Part shown: positions 10,718-21,685 of the stretch, in pieces
Layout of the letters: each line of letters opens with the position of its first letter
Numbering within the stretch: position 1 is the stretch's first letter
Assembly: GCA_030220185.1 (NCBI GenBank)
Contig: JASPKZ010001230.1
Location: forward strand, 1,061,001 to 1,125,000
Direction of reading: 5' to 3'
From: Diploptera punctata
Lineage: Eukaryota > Arthropoda > Insecta > Blattodea > Blaberidae
Length of the DNA: 64,000 bases
Notes under the pieces: generated by a model
What the model saw: only the letters and a program-made list of their open reading frames with translations
The model's database searches: none
What the model was told of the DNA's origin: nothing
Translations under genes and position numbers: made by a program

Positions 10718-11026
10718 GTCCACCGCTGTGGTCTCGAGGTAGCGTGTTACCTTGTAACGCAGTGGGCCCGCGTTCGATCCCCGGTTGGGGCAGTTTACTG
10801 GGTGGGGTTTTTATCGGGGGTTTTCCTCACCTGTAAGACAAATGTCAGGAAAACTTTAAGGCCCAAACGGTCCCCGAAATCATATGGCCATCATCATCAT
10901 CCTTCACCGGTGTGGAAAGCAACGGGAAGCTACCACACCTATAATTCCCTAGTAAAACTGCAAGCATAGCATGGAAATGCTATAATTGCAGTGCAGGACC
11001 TGCCTTCGGGCAGAATTACTATGGAT

Positions 11027-11030
<4 letters not shown>
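10718..11030 (+). mobile_element. SINE1, near full length, between (TA)n tracts
   Basis: Complete head to tail: CACCGCTGTGGTCTCGAGGT, B-box-like GTTCGATCCCCGG, the conserved CTGTAAGACAAATGTCAGGA and GGTGTGGAAAGCAACGGGAA blocks, and the end GGGCAGAATTACTATGGATGG. It sits between (TA)n tracts at 10697-10717 and 11029-11072, possibly reflecting insertion into a TA microsatellite that was then duplicated as target. Confidence 0.9.

Positions 11031-11072
<42 letters not shown>
11029..11072. repeat. (TA)n microsatellite
   Basis: About 21 TA units between the SINE1 tail and the Helitron-like block. Confidence 0.95.
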
Positions 11073-11079
<7 letters not shown>

Positions 11080-11080
<1 letters not shown>

Positions 11081-12511
11081 TGAACGGTTGTTTGTTTGTT
11101 TGTTTCTTCGTATTTTATGCGCTGCCATACCGTTCATCCGATTTTGACGGGGCCTTTTGCAAAATGTTTAGGAGATTCCCGAGATGAACATATGCTATAA
11201 GAGATATGTGATATTCAACTCCTACGCTTTAAAAATAATCTTTCGTGGTGTAAAACGTGAAAAAGTAGCTTTTTGGACGCTTAAATGACCTGACCTGTCC
11301 TATACTATACTGAATTATACTGACCGGACCTGAACGAACCTGACCTAAGCTAACGTAACCTAACCGAACATAACTTAAGGGAACTGGGTAGTGATTTCCA
11401 CATAAATAATTAATTTTATGGCCAACAGTATATTTCAATGTTTCTCAGCTTGTATTGCTGATAACTAATTGAACATTTGTATAGATATACGAGTACTCTG
11501 AAACTTAGTGCATCCAATGGTATAAGACGCAATATAATTGTTTTTGTATCTAATGCAATTACAACATGTTAACTGGTGGCCTATTTTCGAACATTTTAAA
11601 ATATATATTTAATTTCAAGTGCACTTTTCTTCAATATTTATTATTTAATTTCCTTGATTTTTAAGTTTAATAATGATGTCTGTTCTCAATTCTAAAGCCA
11701 AATTATTTAAATATTTCACTCTGGAGGTCAATAAAAAATCATTAATTTGATTAACTTTTTTTAAAAATATTTTCTCTAACCCAACCGTGCCTAACCTAAC
11801 CTGAACCTAACCCGAATCCAAAACAAAAAACCAAAACCCGAAACCAAAACTGAAAGAAAAACTACTCAAAACTGAAACCCAAACAGAATTCAAACTGAGC
11901 CCATACCCGAACCCAAACTTAACCGGAACTCAAACTGAACCCGGACCCAAATCCGGACCTAACCGGAACTTAATCTGACTAAACCTGACTTAGCCCGGAC
12001 ATAACACTATCCTAACCCTGACCTATCCTAACCTAACTTGACCTAATCGAACCATACTGAACCGAACCTAACTAAACCTAACCTAGCCCAACCTGACTGA
12101 TACCTGACCTAACCGATACCTAACCTAACCTAGAAACATAGTCTAAAAAGTCCAACCCATCCAACCAAACTACCCCTAAACCGATGAAATTACGTCTACA
12201 AGAACCAAATTACCAGTAGCTAATCAAACTACCTCTATAATGACCAAAAAGTACCAGTAAACCGATTAAACTAGCTCTAAAACGAGAGAAACGACCCGTA
12301 AACCTATCAAGCTACATCTAAAACAATAAAATTGCCCTTAAACCGATGAATCTACCCCTTAAAACGATCGGAATTACCCTAAACCGGCCAAAAACCGCTA
12401 AACTAATAATTACGATATCAATTTTTATTAATTTTTTTCACTTATTTAACTAAACATAAAAACGCATTTAATTCATTTACAGTAGGTGTAGCAGCGCACG
12501 CCGGGTATTGG
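11080..12511 (+). repeat. Helitron-like repeat enclosing a CCTAAC-rich block
   Basis: The left boundary region (AACGGTTGTTTGTTTGTTTG, then CGTTCATCCGATTTTGACGG and CCTTTTGCAAAATGTTTAGG) matches the minus strand of 50430-50620. The right boundary ends CGCACGCCGGGTATTGG, matching the minus-strand end CGCCGGGTAATC near 50160. The two loci therefore share both ends in the same order. Insect Helitrons often begin and end like this, but I cannot confirm a 3' CTRR hairpin here, so the class is tentative. The interior is largely degenerate CCTAAC. Confidence 0.5.
11281..12140. repeat. Degenerate telomere-like CCTAA/CCTAAC tracts
   Basis: Two stretches (11281-11385 and 11772-12140) consist of variants of CCTAAC, ACCTGA and ACCGAA; examples are GCCTAACCTAACCTGAACC near 11790 and GATACCTAACCTAACCTAG near 12115. 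The insect telomere repeat is TTAGG, i.e. CCTAA on this strand. The array is degenerate and uses six-base as well as five-base spacing, so it is either an old interstitial telomeric array or an independent satellite. Confidence 0.6.

Positions 12512-12570
<59 letters not shown>
12512..12570. repeat. (TA)n microsatellite
   Basis: TA units interrupted once near 12558, following the Helitron-like right end. Confidence 0.9.
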
Positions 12571-12571
<1 letters not shown>

Positions 12572-13256
12572 TTTCGAAGTTTGTATATTCGATAAGCCTG
12601 TCGACTCCTAATGGTCCGATTTTTTGGTTAATGGAATCTCGTTTTTGTATAAAAAATCATATATAAAAAATTTCATTGCGTTAAAACAAAAATTGTGCTC
12701 GCTAGAGAGTTTTTATCATTTTTTTACTTTAGTTTAAGTTATTTTAAGAAGCTTCAACATCTTTTGTTATATCGCGTATTTTATATTTGGGTTATATTCA
12801 GTAGACTATGTCTATTGTTATGCGTATTCATTTGCAGGCTTTGTCTATTGTGTATTTGTTTCTTGTGAAAATTCATTGAATTTTAATTTTAAATGAAATA
12901 TGAAAAAAAAAAAACTACTAAGGATGAAATGGTTTGTGGTAATGAAATTCCAACCATCATTTGCCTTGACAACTGAGGAAAACCACGACTTAAAAACTTC
13001 AGTCAGATAGCGGTCCCGAGATTTCAACTAGATTTTATTATGGTTGGCCTGTCCCAGAGTTTGACACTAGCCTTAAACCCCACCATTTGAGACTTGAGGT
13101 AACTCAATTATGCTGCATTGTGGATATAACATTCCCCGTAAATGCATTGCCAAAAAATTGATTCACTAAATGTAAATCTTTGAGCCTCTAGGATTCTGGT
13201 ACAAACCCGTGTTCTTTATAGATTCCTCTGTCTCTTAAATGAAATCCAATTTTAAT
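12571..13256. other. Mostly unassigned AT-rich sequence
   Basis: The start (12580-12720) contains TTTCATTGCGTTAAAACA and GCTCGCTAGAGAG, weakly like the 35.7-36.3 kb repeat. Nothing else is recognised. Confidence 0.3.
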
Positions 13257-13516
13257 GTAATCGGTAGGGCTGAAAAAAAAAAGTATTGGTTATAGGCTAG
13301 GCTGCATCGTGCTTAGACCGCTGTGTTTACAAACTGCACGTTGACACGCGCTACTCGGGACAGACAGGCCTATTACTGAGTAGAGTCGAATATACACACA
13401 CTCCGCTCCGAGCAGGCAGTGGAGACGCTCGACAAAGACACGCATTTTGTAAACAATGTGTATAGAAATTAGTTATTATCCTGTTACCGCTATTTTTTTC
13501 AGCCTTAGTAATCGGT
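13257..13516. mobile_element. 242-bp MITE with 9-bp target duplication
   Basis: GTAATCGGT occurs at 13257-13265 and 13508-13516. The element between them starts AGGGCTGAAAAAAA and ends TTTTTTTCAGCCTTA, so the ends are inverted repeats of about 12 bp. The interior is GC-richer than its surroundings, with a central region containing GCACGTTGACACGCGC and CTCCGCTCCGAGCAGGC. The size, ends and 8-9 bp duplication suggest a hAT-type MITE. There is no coding potential. Confidence 0.75.
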
Positions 13517-13801
13517 TACTGTGCCGGATTAGCATCTCAGGGGTCCAAGTTTGATTCTTGACTATACCATAATAACATTTCTTTGAGGATGTGGTCTGGA
13601 ATATAAATACATTTAGCTACGTGAACGAAAATGAGCATTACTTGTTATACGTAGGAAGATTCGCCTATAAACAAAAACTAAGGCAATGGAATGCATACTA
13701 ACAGTAAACCAGGCCTACATTACTCTGTGTAGTAATTTGTTATTCAATGAAAATAACCACTTTAGTATAGGCCTTGATTCTTTGAAGCTGTTGTGCCACG
13801 G

Positions 13802-14144
13802 ATTCTGACTTCCATCCATCCATAGTAATTCTGCCCGAAGGCAGGCCCTTCACTGCAATCATAGCGTTTTCATGCTATGCTTGCAGCTTTACTAGGGAAT
13901 TGAAGGTGTGGTAGCTTCCCGTTGCTTTCCACACCGGTGAAGGATGATGATGATAATGATGTCCATATGATTTCGAGGACCGTTTGGGCCTTAAAGTTTT
14001 CCTGACATTTGTCTTACAGGTGAGGAAAAACCTCGATAAGAACCTCACCCAGAAATACTGCCCCGACCGGGGATCGAACCCAGGCCCGCTGCGTGACAAG
14101 ACAGCACGCTACCTCGAGACACAGCGATGGACATATTCTGACTT
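13802..14144 (-). mobile_element. SINE1 with 10-bp target duplication
   Basis: ATTCTGACTT at 13802-13811 and 14135-14144 brackets 13812-14134. On the minus strand the order is head with B-box GGTTCGATCCC, body and ATGG tail (plus-strand CCATCCATCCATAGTAATTC). It is close to full length. Confidence 0.95.
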
Positions 14145-14334
14145 CGGTGTAGTCTAATATTTTTCTTGGATTGTTATAGAATAAGTGAAAATATGACGAA
14201 GTTGGAGAATGTGTTTATAATACAAAAATAATATTCTTAGTCTAAAATGTGTTATTCAATTTATTAACGCTTTAACATCAAGGTCATATCATGTCTTATG
14301 ATCTGTAAGTGTAATCATATTTTTAAACAAGGGA

Positions 14335-14525
14335 ATGTGATGTGGATTTTGATGATGACCAGATTGTGTGCGGGGTCAATTTGGATCTTAAAGTTCCCTT
14401 ACACTTATATTTAACGTGAGGAAAAACCTCGTCCAGAAAACTTGTTCAAACCTGGCAATCGAATTCGAACCCGTTGCATCTGAAGCTGCGATTTTATCAC
14501 TAAACCACAATGTTGGACTGTTCAA
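14335..14525 (-). mobile_element. Diverged SINE1-like fragment
   Basis: The minus strand has a degenerate tRNA-like head (B-box-like GTTCGAATTCG near 14465) followed by GAGGTTTTTCCTCACGTTAA, which matches the SINE1 segment after the head. It is too diverged to place with the young SINE1 copies and may be an older subfamily shared with 30735-30960. Confidence 0.5.
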
Positions 14526-14579
14526 AAGTGTTTCCAGTGTGGCGGTAAAAGTTACAAATTGGAGGAAATTACAGTTGTT

Positions 14580-14880
14580 TAAGTCATGATGGCTTCGGTG
14601 CAGAACTATGGGACTAGCGGTGGTTCGAGTCCCCATGGGAGAAAGAAACTTTCTCTTAGAATTTCGGCCGCTATGGATCTGTGCCCACCCAGCATCGTGA
14701 GGAATTTGGGTAATTACAATGAGTACGGCTTCGGGTTGAGAAAATTAGCTATAACATCTGGGGGACCCGACATGCTGACCACATGTCAGCCCTACACTGG
14801 CGGATGATCGTCCATCTTAAGTGGATGTGAGACCAGCAGCTGGCTGGTAGGCCAAGGGCTTTCTAGGCCTGATGCGCCTT
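14580..14880 (+). mobile_element. SINE3, near full length
   Basis: tRNA-like head with B-box GGTTCGAGTCC (about 14622), then the SINE3 body: GGGAGAAAGAAACTTTCTC, ATTTCGGCC, CCACCCAGCATCGTGAGG, GGGGGACCCGACATGCTGAC and the end AGGCCAAGGGCTTTCTAGGC. The first half of the head (CCGTAGCCGAGTGG in other copies) is partly lost. Confidence 0.85.
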
Positions 14881-14924
14881 TGAGTTTTTTTTATAAGAAT
14901 GAACTGTTTTAATTTAAAGATAAA

Positions 14925-15185
14925 ATGGATCTCACTACAGCCTTAAGATGCCCTTGAGGTGATAGGAGGTTAATGCTTCCGCCTTTCTCGACAATTGACT
15001 CGAGATGTCAGTCGTTTTGTCAGCCCTGCGTGACGACCGCATTATCCCACTGAACAAGGGTTTGGTACTGATTTCAGTTGTAGACTGAATCTACCCCAGT
15101 GTCATGGTGCCTCCAGAAAATTTAGTGCAGTTTAACAATCCTGATCCTATCGGGATTCGAACTCCTGACCTTCCTGCTTGTAGTA
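14925..15185 (-). mobile_element. SINE4 copy
   Basis: The minus strand starts with a tRNA-like B-box (AGTTCGAATCCC near 15165) and continues through CTGGAGGCACCATGACACTG and GATAATGCGGTCGTCACGCA. The same order, reversed, appears at 32140-32425 (GGTGGCACCATGGTCCCGGT, AAAGGCGGCCATCACGCAGA). Two copies and a pol III-like head support a fourth SINE family. Confidence 0.75.
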
Positions 15186-15689
15186 TATTAAATATTTGTA
15201 AAATTCATTTCGAAACACCGTTGAGGTCACAATATAAAATGTAAGATATAAAATCAGTACCTGAGATCTCCGTCGATCTCAACAAGATCAAAAGCTGTAA
15301 ACTATTTTATCTTTTGTCGTACATTGTCATACATAACTAACTGCGACATGGCTTTAGACTATAAATTTTAAAGTAAGTAAAAACATAAAACTTCATTTTT
15401 TATGTAAAGTTCTTATTTTTTATTAGAATATTGCTAAAAGTCCGTTGTGTATAATGCCTTCAGTTAAAATATTTTATATCGAAAAATATAAATGAATACT
15501 AATTTCTCTGAGTTGCAAGTCAGTATTTAATCTAACTCCGGGAGAGACATTAATGAAGGGACCTTTAAAATAAATATGTTTATCTTTCTACTATATTAAA
15601 TACATTTATGGAAGAAAGTTTCTGAATCTTCTACCGAATATAACAGTAAAATAAGAAATTATCAACAGTAATCTAACAAGAGGTTGTGT

Positions 15690-16460
15690 TTTTTCTGAAA
15701 AAAATCAACCTTGCGTTGGATTTGGAGTGACTATTTAGCGAATAATACAACATCAGAAGCTAAAAATAATTATAAAGTTTAATATTTGCCAAATGTGAGA
15801 TTATGTATTCCGATCTTACTTCCGGGCGATTTTTAAGCCGGCTGTATAGTTATAAATAACATATAGGCTATTTACTGTTAAATCTCTTTGGTTTTTTTAA
15901 AGTTGTTTTCATTTGGCATTTCTTGTTTCATATTGATCGTACATTGTTGAATCGATATCCTTGTCAAAGAAGTTAATTTGCGGAGATATCTCTCATTACG
16001 AATTTTAATTTCAAAAGAGGAACAATATTTCTGTTGGCAACACTGGCAATGAAAAAACTCAACCTCGCGTTGGACTATTTAGCGAATAATACATCAGAAG
16101 CTAAATAATTATAATGTTTAATATTTACCAAATGTGAGGTTATGTATTTCCGATTTACTTCCGGGCGATTTCTAAGCAGCTGTAAAGTTATAAATAGCAT
16201 ATATTTACTGTTAAATATATTTGGGATTGGAAAAAATCAATAACAGATGGTTGTATGAAAAACAACTATTAATAATAATGCAGATTCATTATACAACATT
16301 TAATATTTTTTAGAGAAACAGAACTGACCTTTTTTTAGTAATTTTTGAAGTTGTTTTCTTTTGGCATTTCTTGCTTGTACCATATCTGTCGTACATTGTT
16401 GAATCGATATCCTTGTCAAAGAAGTTAATTTGCAGAGATATATCTCATTACGAACAGAAG
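15690..16460 (+). repeat. Diverged tandem duplication of a 320-350 bp unit
   Basis: Unit 1 (about 15695-16012) and unit 2 (about 16050-16460) share TCAACCTCGCGTTGGA, ACTATTTAGCGAATAATAC, TTACTTCCGGGCGATT, GTACATTGTTGAATCGATAT and CCTTGTCAAAGAAGTTAATT in order. Unit 2 carries an extra segment of about 100 bp at 16225-16335. No coding sequence is seen; the repeat type is unknown. Confidence 0.85.
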
Positions 16461-17955
16461 AGGCAAAATTATCGGTCTATGAGTTAAATAGTCTAATTAA
16501 TGCACATTCTCTTAATATTTTACATATTTTTATTACGACAAAAGGATTTTTTTCTCATTAGATTAAAAAAAATCTTTATCGAACTAACGTAACTTTATCG
16601 CATTTTAATGTGAACAGCCAATTTGAAATGCCCCAAGAATATGGTTTCTTTATTTTATTTACTTGTTTCCTGTAAAATTGGACTTGAATCAAGTATTAGG
16701 CCTATATGCCTGTTGCGAAATTTAATATTCGAAATAAATAATTTGATGTTACAATTAAACACTATGGACATCAATGATGAATATATGAATATTCAGATTT
16801 TCTGTATGTCAAATGGTAGAAACTGACTAATGTTTGCTTTTTTTTACGTAGGGTTATTTAAAAATGTCCTTGCGTTTGAAATCATTATACATTAATTCAG
16901 TACACTAAAATGAAAAGTAACGGCAGTTTGCACATCTATAAACGTCATCTAGGTCAACCATTCATGATATTTTAGTGTGTATTTAAATGAGTATAAGACG
17001 GAACATCTCAAGAAAAGTTTTACCTACTTTTAAACAATTATTATTACTAAAAAAATTCATTTAGGTCTATTATTTAATCATAATTTCAACCAACGCAGAC
17101 TAATCAAAATACAACAGCTCCGAAAAGTCAAGACGAATTGGATTGAAATATCTGGCAATACAAGCCGTTACAAGGAGAAACATTGATAGCATGACACTAT
17201 ATCTCAATCTTAAAATATAATTAATATGTTAAATCTATACGGTTTATCAACTTTTATAGCCGAAACGATTGGGATTACTTTTAAGACATTTATTGCTTAA
17301 AATATGTATTTTTAGTTTTATTTTTGAACAGTATAAATATAGGCAAAATGTTAACAGAACATCTAGTCCACATATAAAAAACTAATGAAAAAGTTTCATA
17401 TTAAAATGTGAATTGCATTTGTACTTACTAATTTTGTGTGATATATCTATATTTACAAATAGCTGAACATTGTAAATGCATTAAAATTAATATATTACTT
17501 TCAACACGCCTATGAATTTCGCTACAAAACATGTGGTTCTTGAGACCGCTGATAACCCAAGTTTTGACATCGAACAATGTTACTTATGCACATCGCCTTC
17601 TTCTATTTTCAGGATAACATGTTGGAACAGAGAGCAACTTTTCAGGTGTGTAATATTGAGGAAATGCATGGAAAATGGGTTTTTCATGCGTATTTCCTCT
17701 CTGCCTGTAAATTCTGCTTTTTGTACAGCACTGAAGCAAGTTTGTCCTGTTAGTATAGGCCTATAATATTGCACTTCCTATGTTTGCTGCTATAAATATA
17801 CGGTGAACCTGCATTGCCGAGTTACATAAATGTAATTAAATGTACGTTTTCTTTGCCTTTTCAAACTAATGTAAAATAATTTCCATTTAAGGTGTGCATC
17901 GTTTCACAAAAATCTTAAATCAGAGATGGTTACCTCAAGTTATATGGTTTGCCTA
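16461..17955. other. No recognisable gene
   Basis: The longest gap-like stretch on the left half. Minus-strand codons at 17580-17760 are open and preceded by a possible acceptor (CTATACTAACAG), but no good donor or family similarity supports an exon. Confidence 0.3.
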
Positions 17956-17957
17956 CT

Positions 17958-18068
17958 AAGGGTCAATTTCACCAACAGAGGTAACTGTATTACGCCAGTT
18001 TTCCCCGTGTATAATGCATAGCTTAAACTGGCGTAATACAGTTACCTCTGATGGTCAAATCGACCCTA
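17958..18068. mobile_element. Inverted-repeat MITE, monomer
   Basis: Ends GGGTCAATTTCACC and, reversed, GGGTCGATTTGACC, with arms sharing AGAGGTAACTGTATTACGCC and its complement. The unit is about 108 bp and flanked by TAA on both sides (17958-17960, 18067-18069), which fits a PIF/Harbinger-type TWA target. It is the same family as 20066-20236. Confidence 0.75.
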
Positions 18069-18345
18069 AGAGATAGGGCTCTCATATCGCAGTTTATGAA
18101 GCCTTTTTAAGGAGTTATATCCAAATGAGTTTACCAATAAGTGAGATTCCTTAGGCGCTACTCTAATGACTCTAATCGTATCACGAAAGGCTATCCGCTC
18201 TTAAAGTGATCCTCATCAATACAAAACCGTGGTTATGGACACCGGCGTAAGGTATAGAAGCGATAAGTAAGCGAAAAAGTAGTTCCCTTTATTAAATTAA
18301 AAATATGACCTCTCCGTATACTTGTTCTGCTTCGTGAATAAAATA

Positions 18346-19126
18346 CAGTACAAGCTCCTTATTCGCGGGGGATACGTTCCAAGATTACAGAATAAATAAT
18401 CAAAATAAAATCAATTAATGAGAGATTTTGAACAATTTTCATTAATTATTACTTAAGGTTTAGGCAAGGACTTAAAGAACTTAGTAATTTTTTCCTGTTT
18501 TGCCGCTTTTAAAAGGTCTTTCAATTAAGATTGATATTCAGCTGTGAATTATGCGATAGAATTCCTTATTTTGTCTTCGGATTTCTTGATTCATTAACAT
18601 TGAAACAGCGTGATATAGACGCAAACGACTCGCCAACGCGTATAAACGGTCAAGCATTTCAATTTTTACTTTCAGCGGCAACACTAATGTTTTCCTCTTC
18701 GGTACTAATTTTTCTTTTACTCGACATTATAAACTGGGAACAAAGCACAAGAGACACGTATTGTTCAATCAAAATGATTGCAACGAATGACAAGTTGAAA
18801 CAATAATATACCGATCGTGGCGATGGAGGCATTTATGAAAGTACATATTGGCACGTGAAATACAACAGCGTTTAACAATGAACTTTAGGGTTAGTGACAA
18901 TAAGGTTTGTTTTGTTTTGATATTTATTTGTCCATTTGATTTGAATCACTATTTGTAAAAGCCGCCTTGGCACCTGCCTGCAGTAAAAAAAAAAAAATAC
19001 TGATCGTTAATAAATGACACTAATCCTTCTAATATACCGACTGGATCCGCGAATAAAGAAATTTTTAGCCGCGAATATAGGAACTGTGTCGCAATTTTTT
19101 AACCCGCGAATAAGGAACTTTAGCTG
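18346..19126. mobile_element. pogo/Tigger-like non-autonomous element
   Basis: The left end CAGTACAAGCTCCTTATTCG and the reversed right end CAGCTAAAGTTCCTTATTCG form an inverted repeat of about 24 bp continuing into CGGG. The left end goes on GGGGATACGTTCCAAG, a phrase familiar from Tigger-type elements. Three further GCGAATA-type motifs lie near the right end (19020-19110). TA is present at the left flank but not the right. No transposase motif was found; the open frame at 18531-18806 does not resemble one. Confidence 0.55.
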
Positions 19127-20065
19127 TCATAATATTCAAAACATAGAAAATATTCTAAACCATACATAACAATAATTACAATTAAAAATAGTTTATTGCA
19201 TATGGATGATGCATTTGAGTCATTGCTGTGTCACCATCTAAATTTTTAAAACACAAGTTTGGCAAACCTTGACTAGTGGTCAAATAACCGTTATTTTAAA
19301 TGTATTTCACAAGTTCAGTGAAAAATCTCACCAGCTTTCTTGTAATCTACCCCATTCAACGATCACATGTTTTACATACTTCACACGTGCTCCCTGTCAA
19401 TGTGACAGTAATTGTGGCACGAATGGCGGGAGGATATAATTGGCGTTTGTTTATGTTAGGATCGCTCTAAGAGCGGATAAGGTATAGAGAAGAACGTCTG
19501 TGCATTTTAACTTTTGGCCAATCTTGATATTATGCGCAATCTGTCGCTCTTCTCTGACCATATCTGACTCATCTGTAGAATGGCCTTTAGTTGTCTATTG
19601 GTATTACCAAAGTCTCTGGATCCGATATTTGCGTGTTCGATTTAATAATTCTACTTAGGAATATTATAAAAAAAAACTTCCTTCGAACGTGAAGTAAAAA
19701 ATCATTGCTCCCATGTCATGGAATTATAATGCAGTACCGTATGTTTAGAATGTACTCTATAGTAAGCTGAAATGAAATTTATTTCCTGCCTTCGATTAGT
19801 CTCAATTGTATGCCTACTGTGCTTTTAAAAAATTAATCTTATAAAAGTTGATACTGTGCTTTTGTAAAGCCGCTTTTTAGAAAGTTATATTTTATTTCTT
19901 GTCTTCGAGATTAATCTTAATAGTACAATACTTTCGGAAAGTCACTATAGCAAGCTAAAGTAAAGTTTATTTCTTTGCCTTCGAGACTAGCCTTAAAGTT
20001 CAATGCTTTAGGAAAGTCACTATGTAGCAAGCTGAAGTAAAGTTTTATTTCTTGCCTTCGAGATT

Positions 20066-20236
20066 TAGGGTCGGTTTCACCAACAGAGGTAACTGTATTA
20101 CGCCAGTTTAAGCTATGCATTAAACACAGGAAAACTGGCGTAATACAATTAACTGTATTACGCCAGTTTTCCCCATAATATAATACATAGTTTAAACTGG
20201 CGTAATACAGTTACCTCTGTTGGTGAAACCGACCCT
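20066..20236. mobile_element. Inverted-repeat MITE, head-to-head dimer
   Basis: The outer ends GGGTCGGTTTCACCAACAG and their exact complement bound about 170 bp. Inside are four alternating copies of CTGTATTACGCCAGTTT or its complement, compared with two in the 17958-18068 copy. The unit is therefore a doubled form with a single pair of outer ends. Flanks are TTA and TAA. Confidence 0.75.
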
Positions 20237-20824
20237 AAGCCTTAATACGTAGAAGAGTGCTTTCGAAGAATCATTATATAGCAAGCTGAAGTGAAGTTTA
20301 GTGCTTGAGGAAAGTCACTCTTTAGTAAATTGGACAGGGGTTTATTTCCTGTCTTCGAAAAATAGCTTCTATAGCTGCGGTTCCCGACTTTTTTCGACTC
20401 GTGAACCCCATCCACAACGATCTGAGTTGGGTGAACCACTGACTTTTAAAAATACATACAGTAGACATGCATAAAATTTAATTCGAAACAGAAGGTTTAA
20501 TAACCTTAAATTAAATAAACTTAACCCATAACGGTTAAAACCTGAAGTTACTGTAGTTACGGCTTTAAAGTTACACAACATATAGGTCTAATTGCAATAA
20601 TAAATACAAGTTTTTATTGTAATTACTCATCTCATCCTTGCGCCTGATTTCCATGCCACAGAGCTTTGAAGTCAGGAACCACATAAGTTAAATAAAGTTC
20701 TTAAATCACTTTCAGCACAAAGTCTGTTTATGTATTTATTTTTTAAATAGGCTTATGAAGAAAACTTTTCGCGCAAATAGGAGTATACATACGTAACAAG
20801 GCATTATAGGGTTAATTTAATTTG

Positions 20825-20960
20825 AGATAATAATTGGAAGACCAAGAACAACCTGGAAGAACACCATTCAAAATTCAATGAGGAAATTTGGTGTAACAGG
20901 TGAAGACACAGAGGACAGAGAACGATGGAGAACTTTAATTAAGGGAAATTTGTGAATGTT
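20825..20960 (+). mobile_element. Small LINE C-terminal fragment
   Basis: Encodes IGRPRTTWKNTIQNSMRKFG followed by EDRERWRTLIKGN and a stop, the basic closing region found at the end of many insect LINE ORF2 proteins. It differs from LINE A and LINE C in sequence. It is only about 45 codons long. Confidence 0.55.
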
Positions 20961-21237
20961 TGTTGCAGACTGATAGTCTGTAAGTCCGTAGTTATTTATA
21001 TATATTTTTTTAATTAAATGTTAATTACTAAGATTGGTTGGAGAAAATCCTCAATGATGAGGAAAATTCTCAAAATGAATGATGATGATGATGATGATGA
21101 TGATAATAATAATAATAAGAATTATTATTATTATTATATCTTCTTCTTCTTCCGAATGCAGTATTGGGTGATGATGCCCGTTCTGCGACTACAAAAACTT
21201 ATCTTTTTTGTAGTCTTTCGAGTATTTAAAGTTTTCC

Positions 21238-21449
21238 CCATTATAGGTTACCAGCCTATAGTTGGGTAAGTCCAGTGGTGGGGTTGCCTTCTCAATGCCT
21301 CTTGGACAGGCATGCTTTTCTGTAGGGGATGCTCCCTTAGCCTTTGAAGTTTCTCCTTCTCCGCAAGGCAGCGGTTCCTCTCTCTTTCCCTGAGTGAGGG
21401 TAGGGTGCCTCTTCCGCCAAATCTGCCGTATTAAGGGTATCCCTCTCCG

Positions 21450-21462
<13 letters not shown>
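21238..21462. other. GC-richer block of unknown type
   Basis: A compositionally distinct segment (TAGTTGGGTAAGTCCAGTGG ... CTCTTTCCCTGAGTGAGGG) open on the minus strand, ending directly at an (ATT)n tract as retrotransposon 3' ends do. I do not recognise the family and see no second copy in the window. Confidence 0.35.

Positions 21463-21509
<47 letters not shown>
21463..21509. repeat. (ATT)n microsatellite
   Basis: About 15 ATT units following the block above. Confidence 0.95.
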
Positions 21510-21685
21510 GATAATGCCGCAGAAATGAAGGAAACAATAATAGGCCTAACCTCGGAACCCGCCATTACGGAAAAGTTTTGGTAAACCCCTTGAAATTTTT
21601 TTGCGAACCCCAGGTTGGGAAATGATGCTCTATAGTAAGTGCTTTTTGAAAAGTCACTCTATAGTAAGCTTAACTGTAACATGAA

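Larger units (their letters stand above)
20367..21635. mobile_element. Non-autonomous hAT-like element, 1.25 kb
   Basis: The left end begins CTGCGGTTCCCGACTTTTTT and the reversed right end begins CATCATTTCCCAACCTGGGG, a weak inverted repeat of the kind seen in ZBED/hAT elements. Eight-base flanks TTCTATAG (20367-20374) and CTCTATAG (21628-21635) match at 7 positions. The interior has no transposase but holds a LINE 3' fragment (20825-20955), a GAT/AAT microsatellite and an (ATT)n tract. The end match is modest; the flanking duplication and the interrupted minisatellite support the call. Confidence 0.55.
19745..21685 (+). repeat. Minisatellite of about 75-90 bp units, split by two transposons
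   Basis: Units recur around 19755, 19870, 19945, 20020, 20275, 20320 and 21640. Shared blocks are CACTATAG(T/C)AAGCTGAAGT, AAAGTTTATTTCTTGCCTTC and GAGACTAGTCTTAA, with CTTT.GGAAAGTC at the unit ends. The array is interrupted at 20066-20236 by a dimeric MITE and at 20375-21627 by a hAT-like element, after each of which the array resumes. Confidence 0.7.

Noticed and set aside
17580..17774. Minus-strand frame with a possible splice acceptor (CTATACTAACAG)
   Set aside because: The peptide is not recognisable and no usable donor follows; too weak to call an exon.
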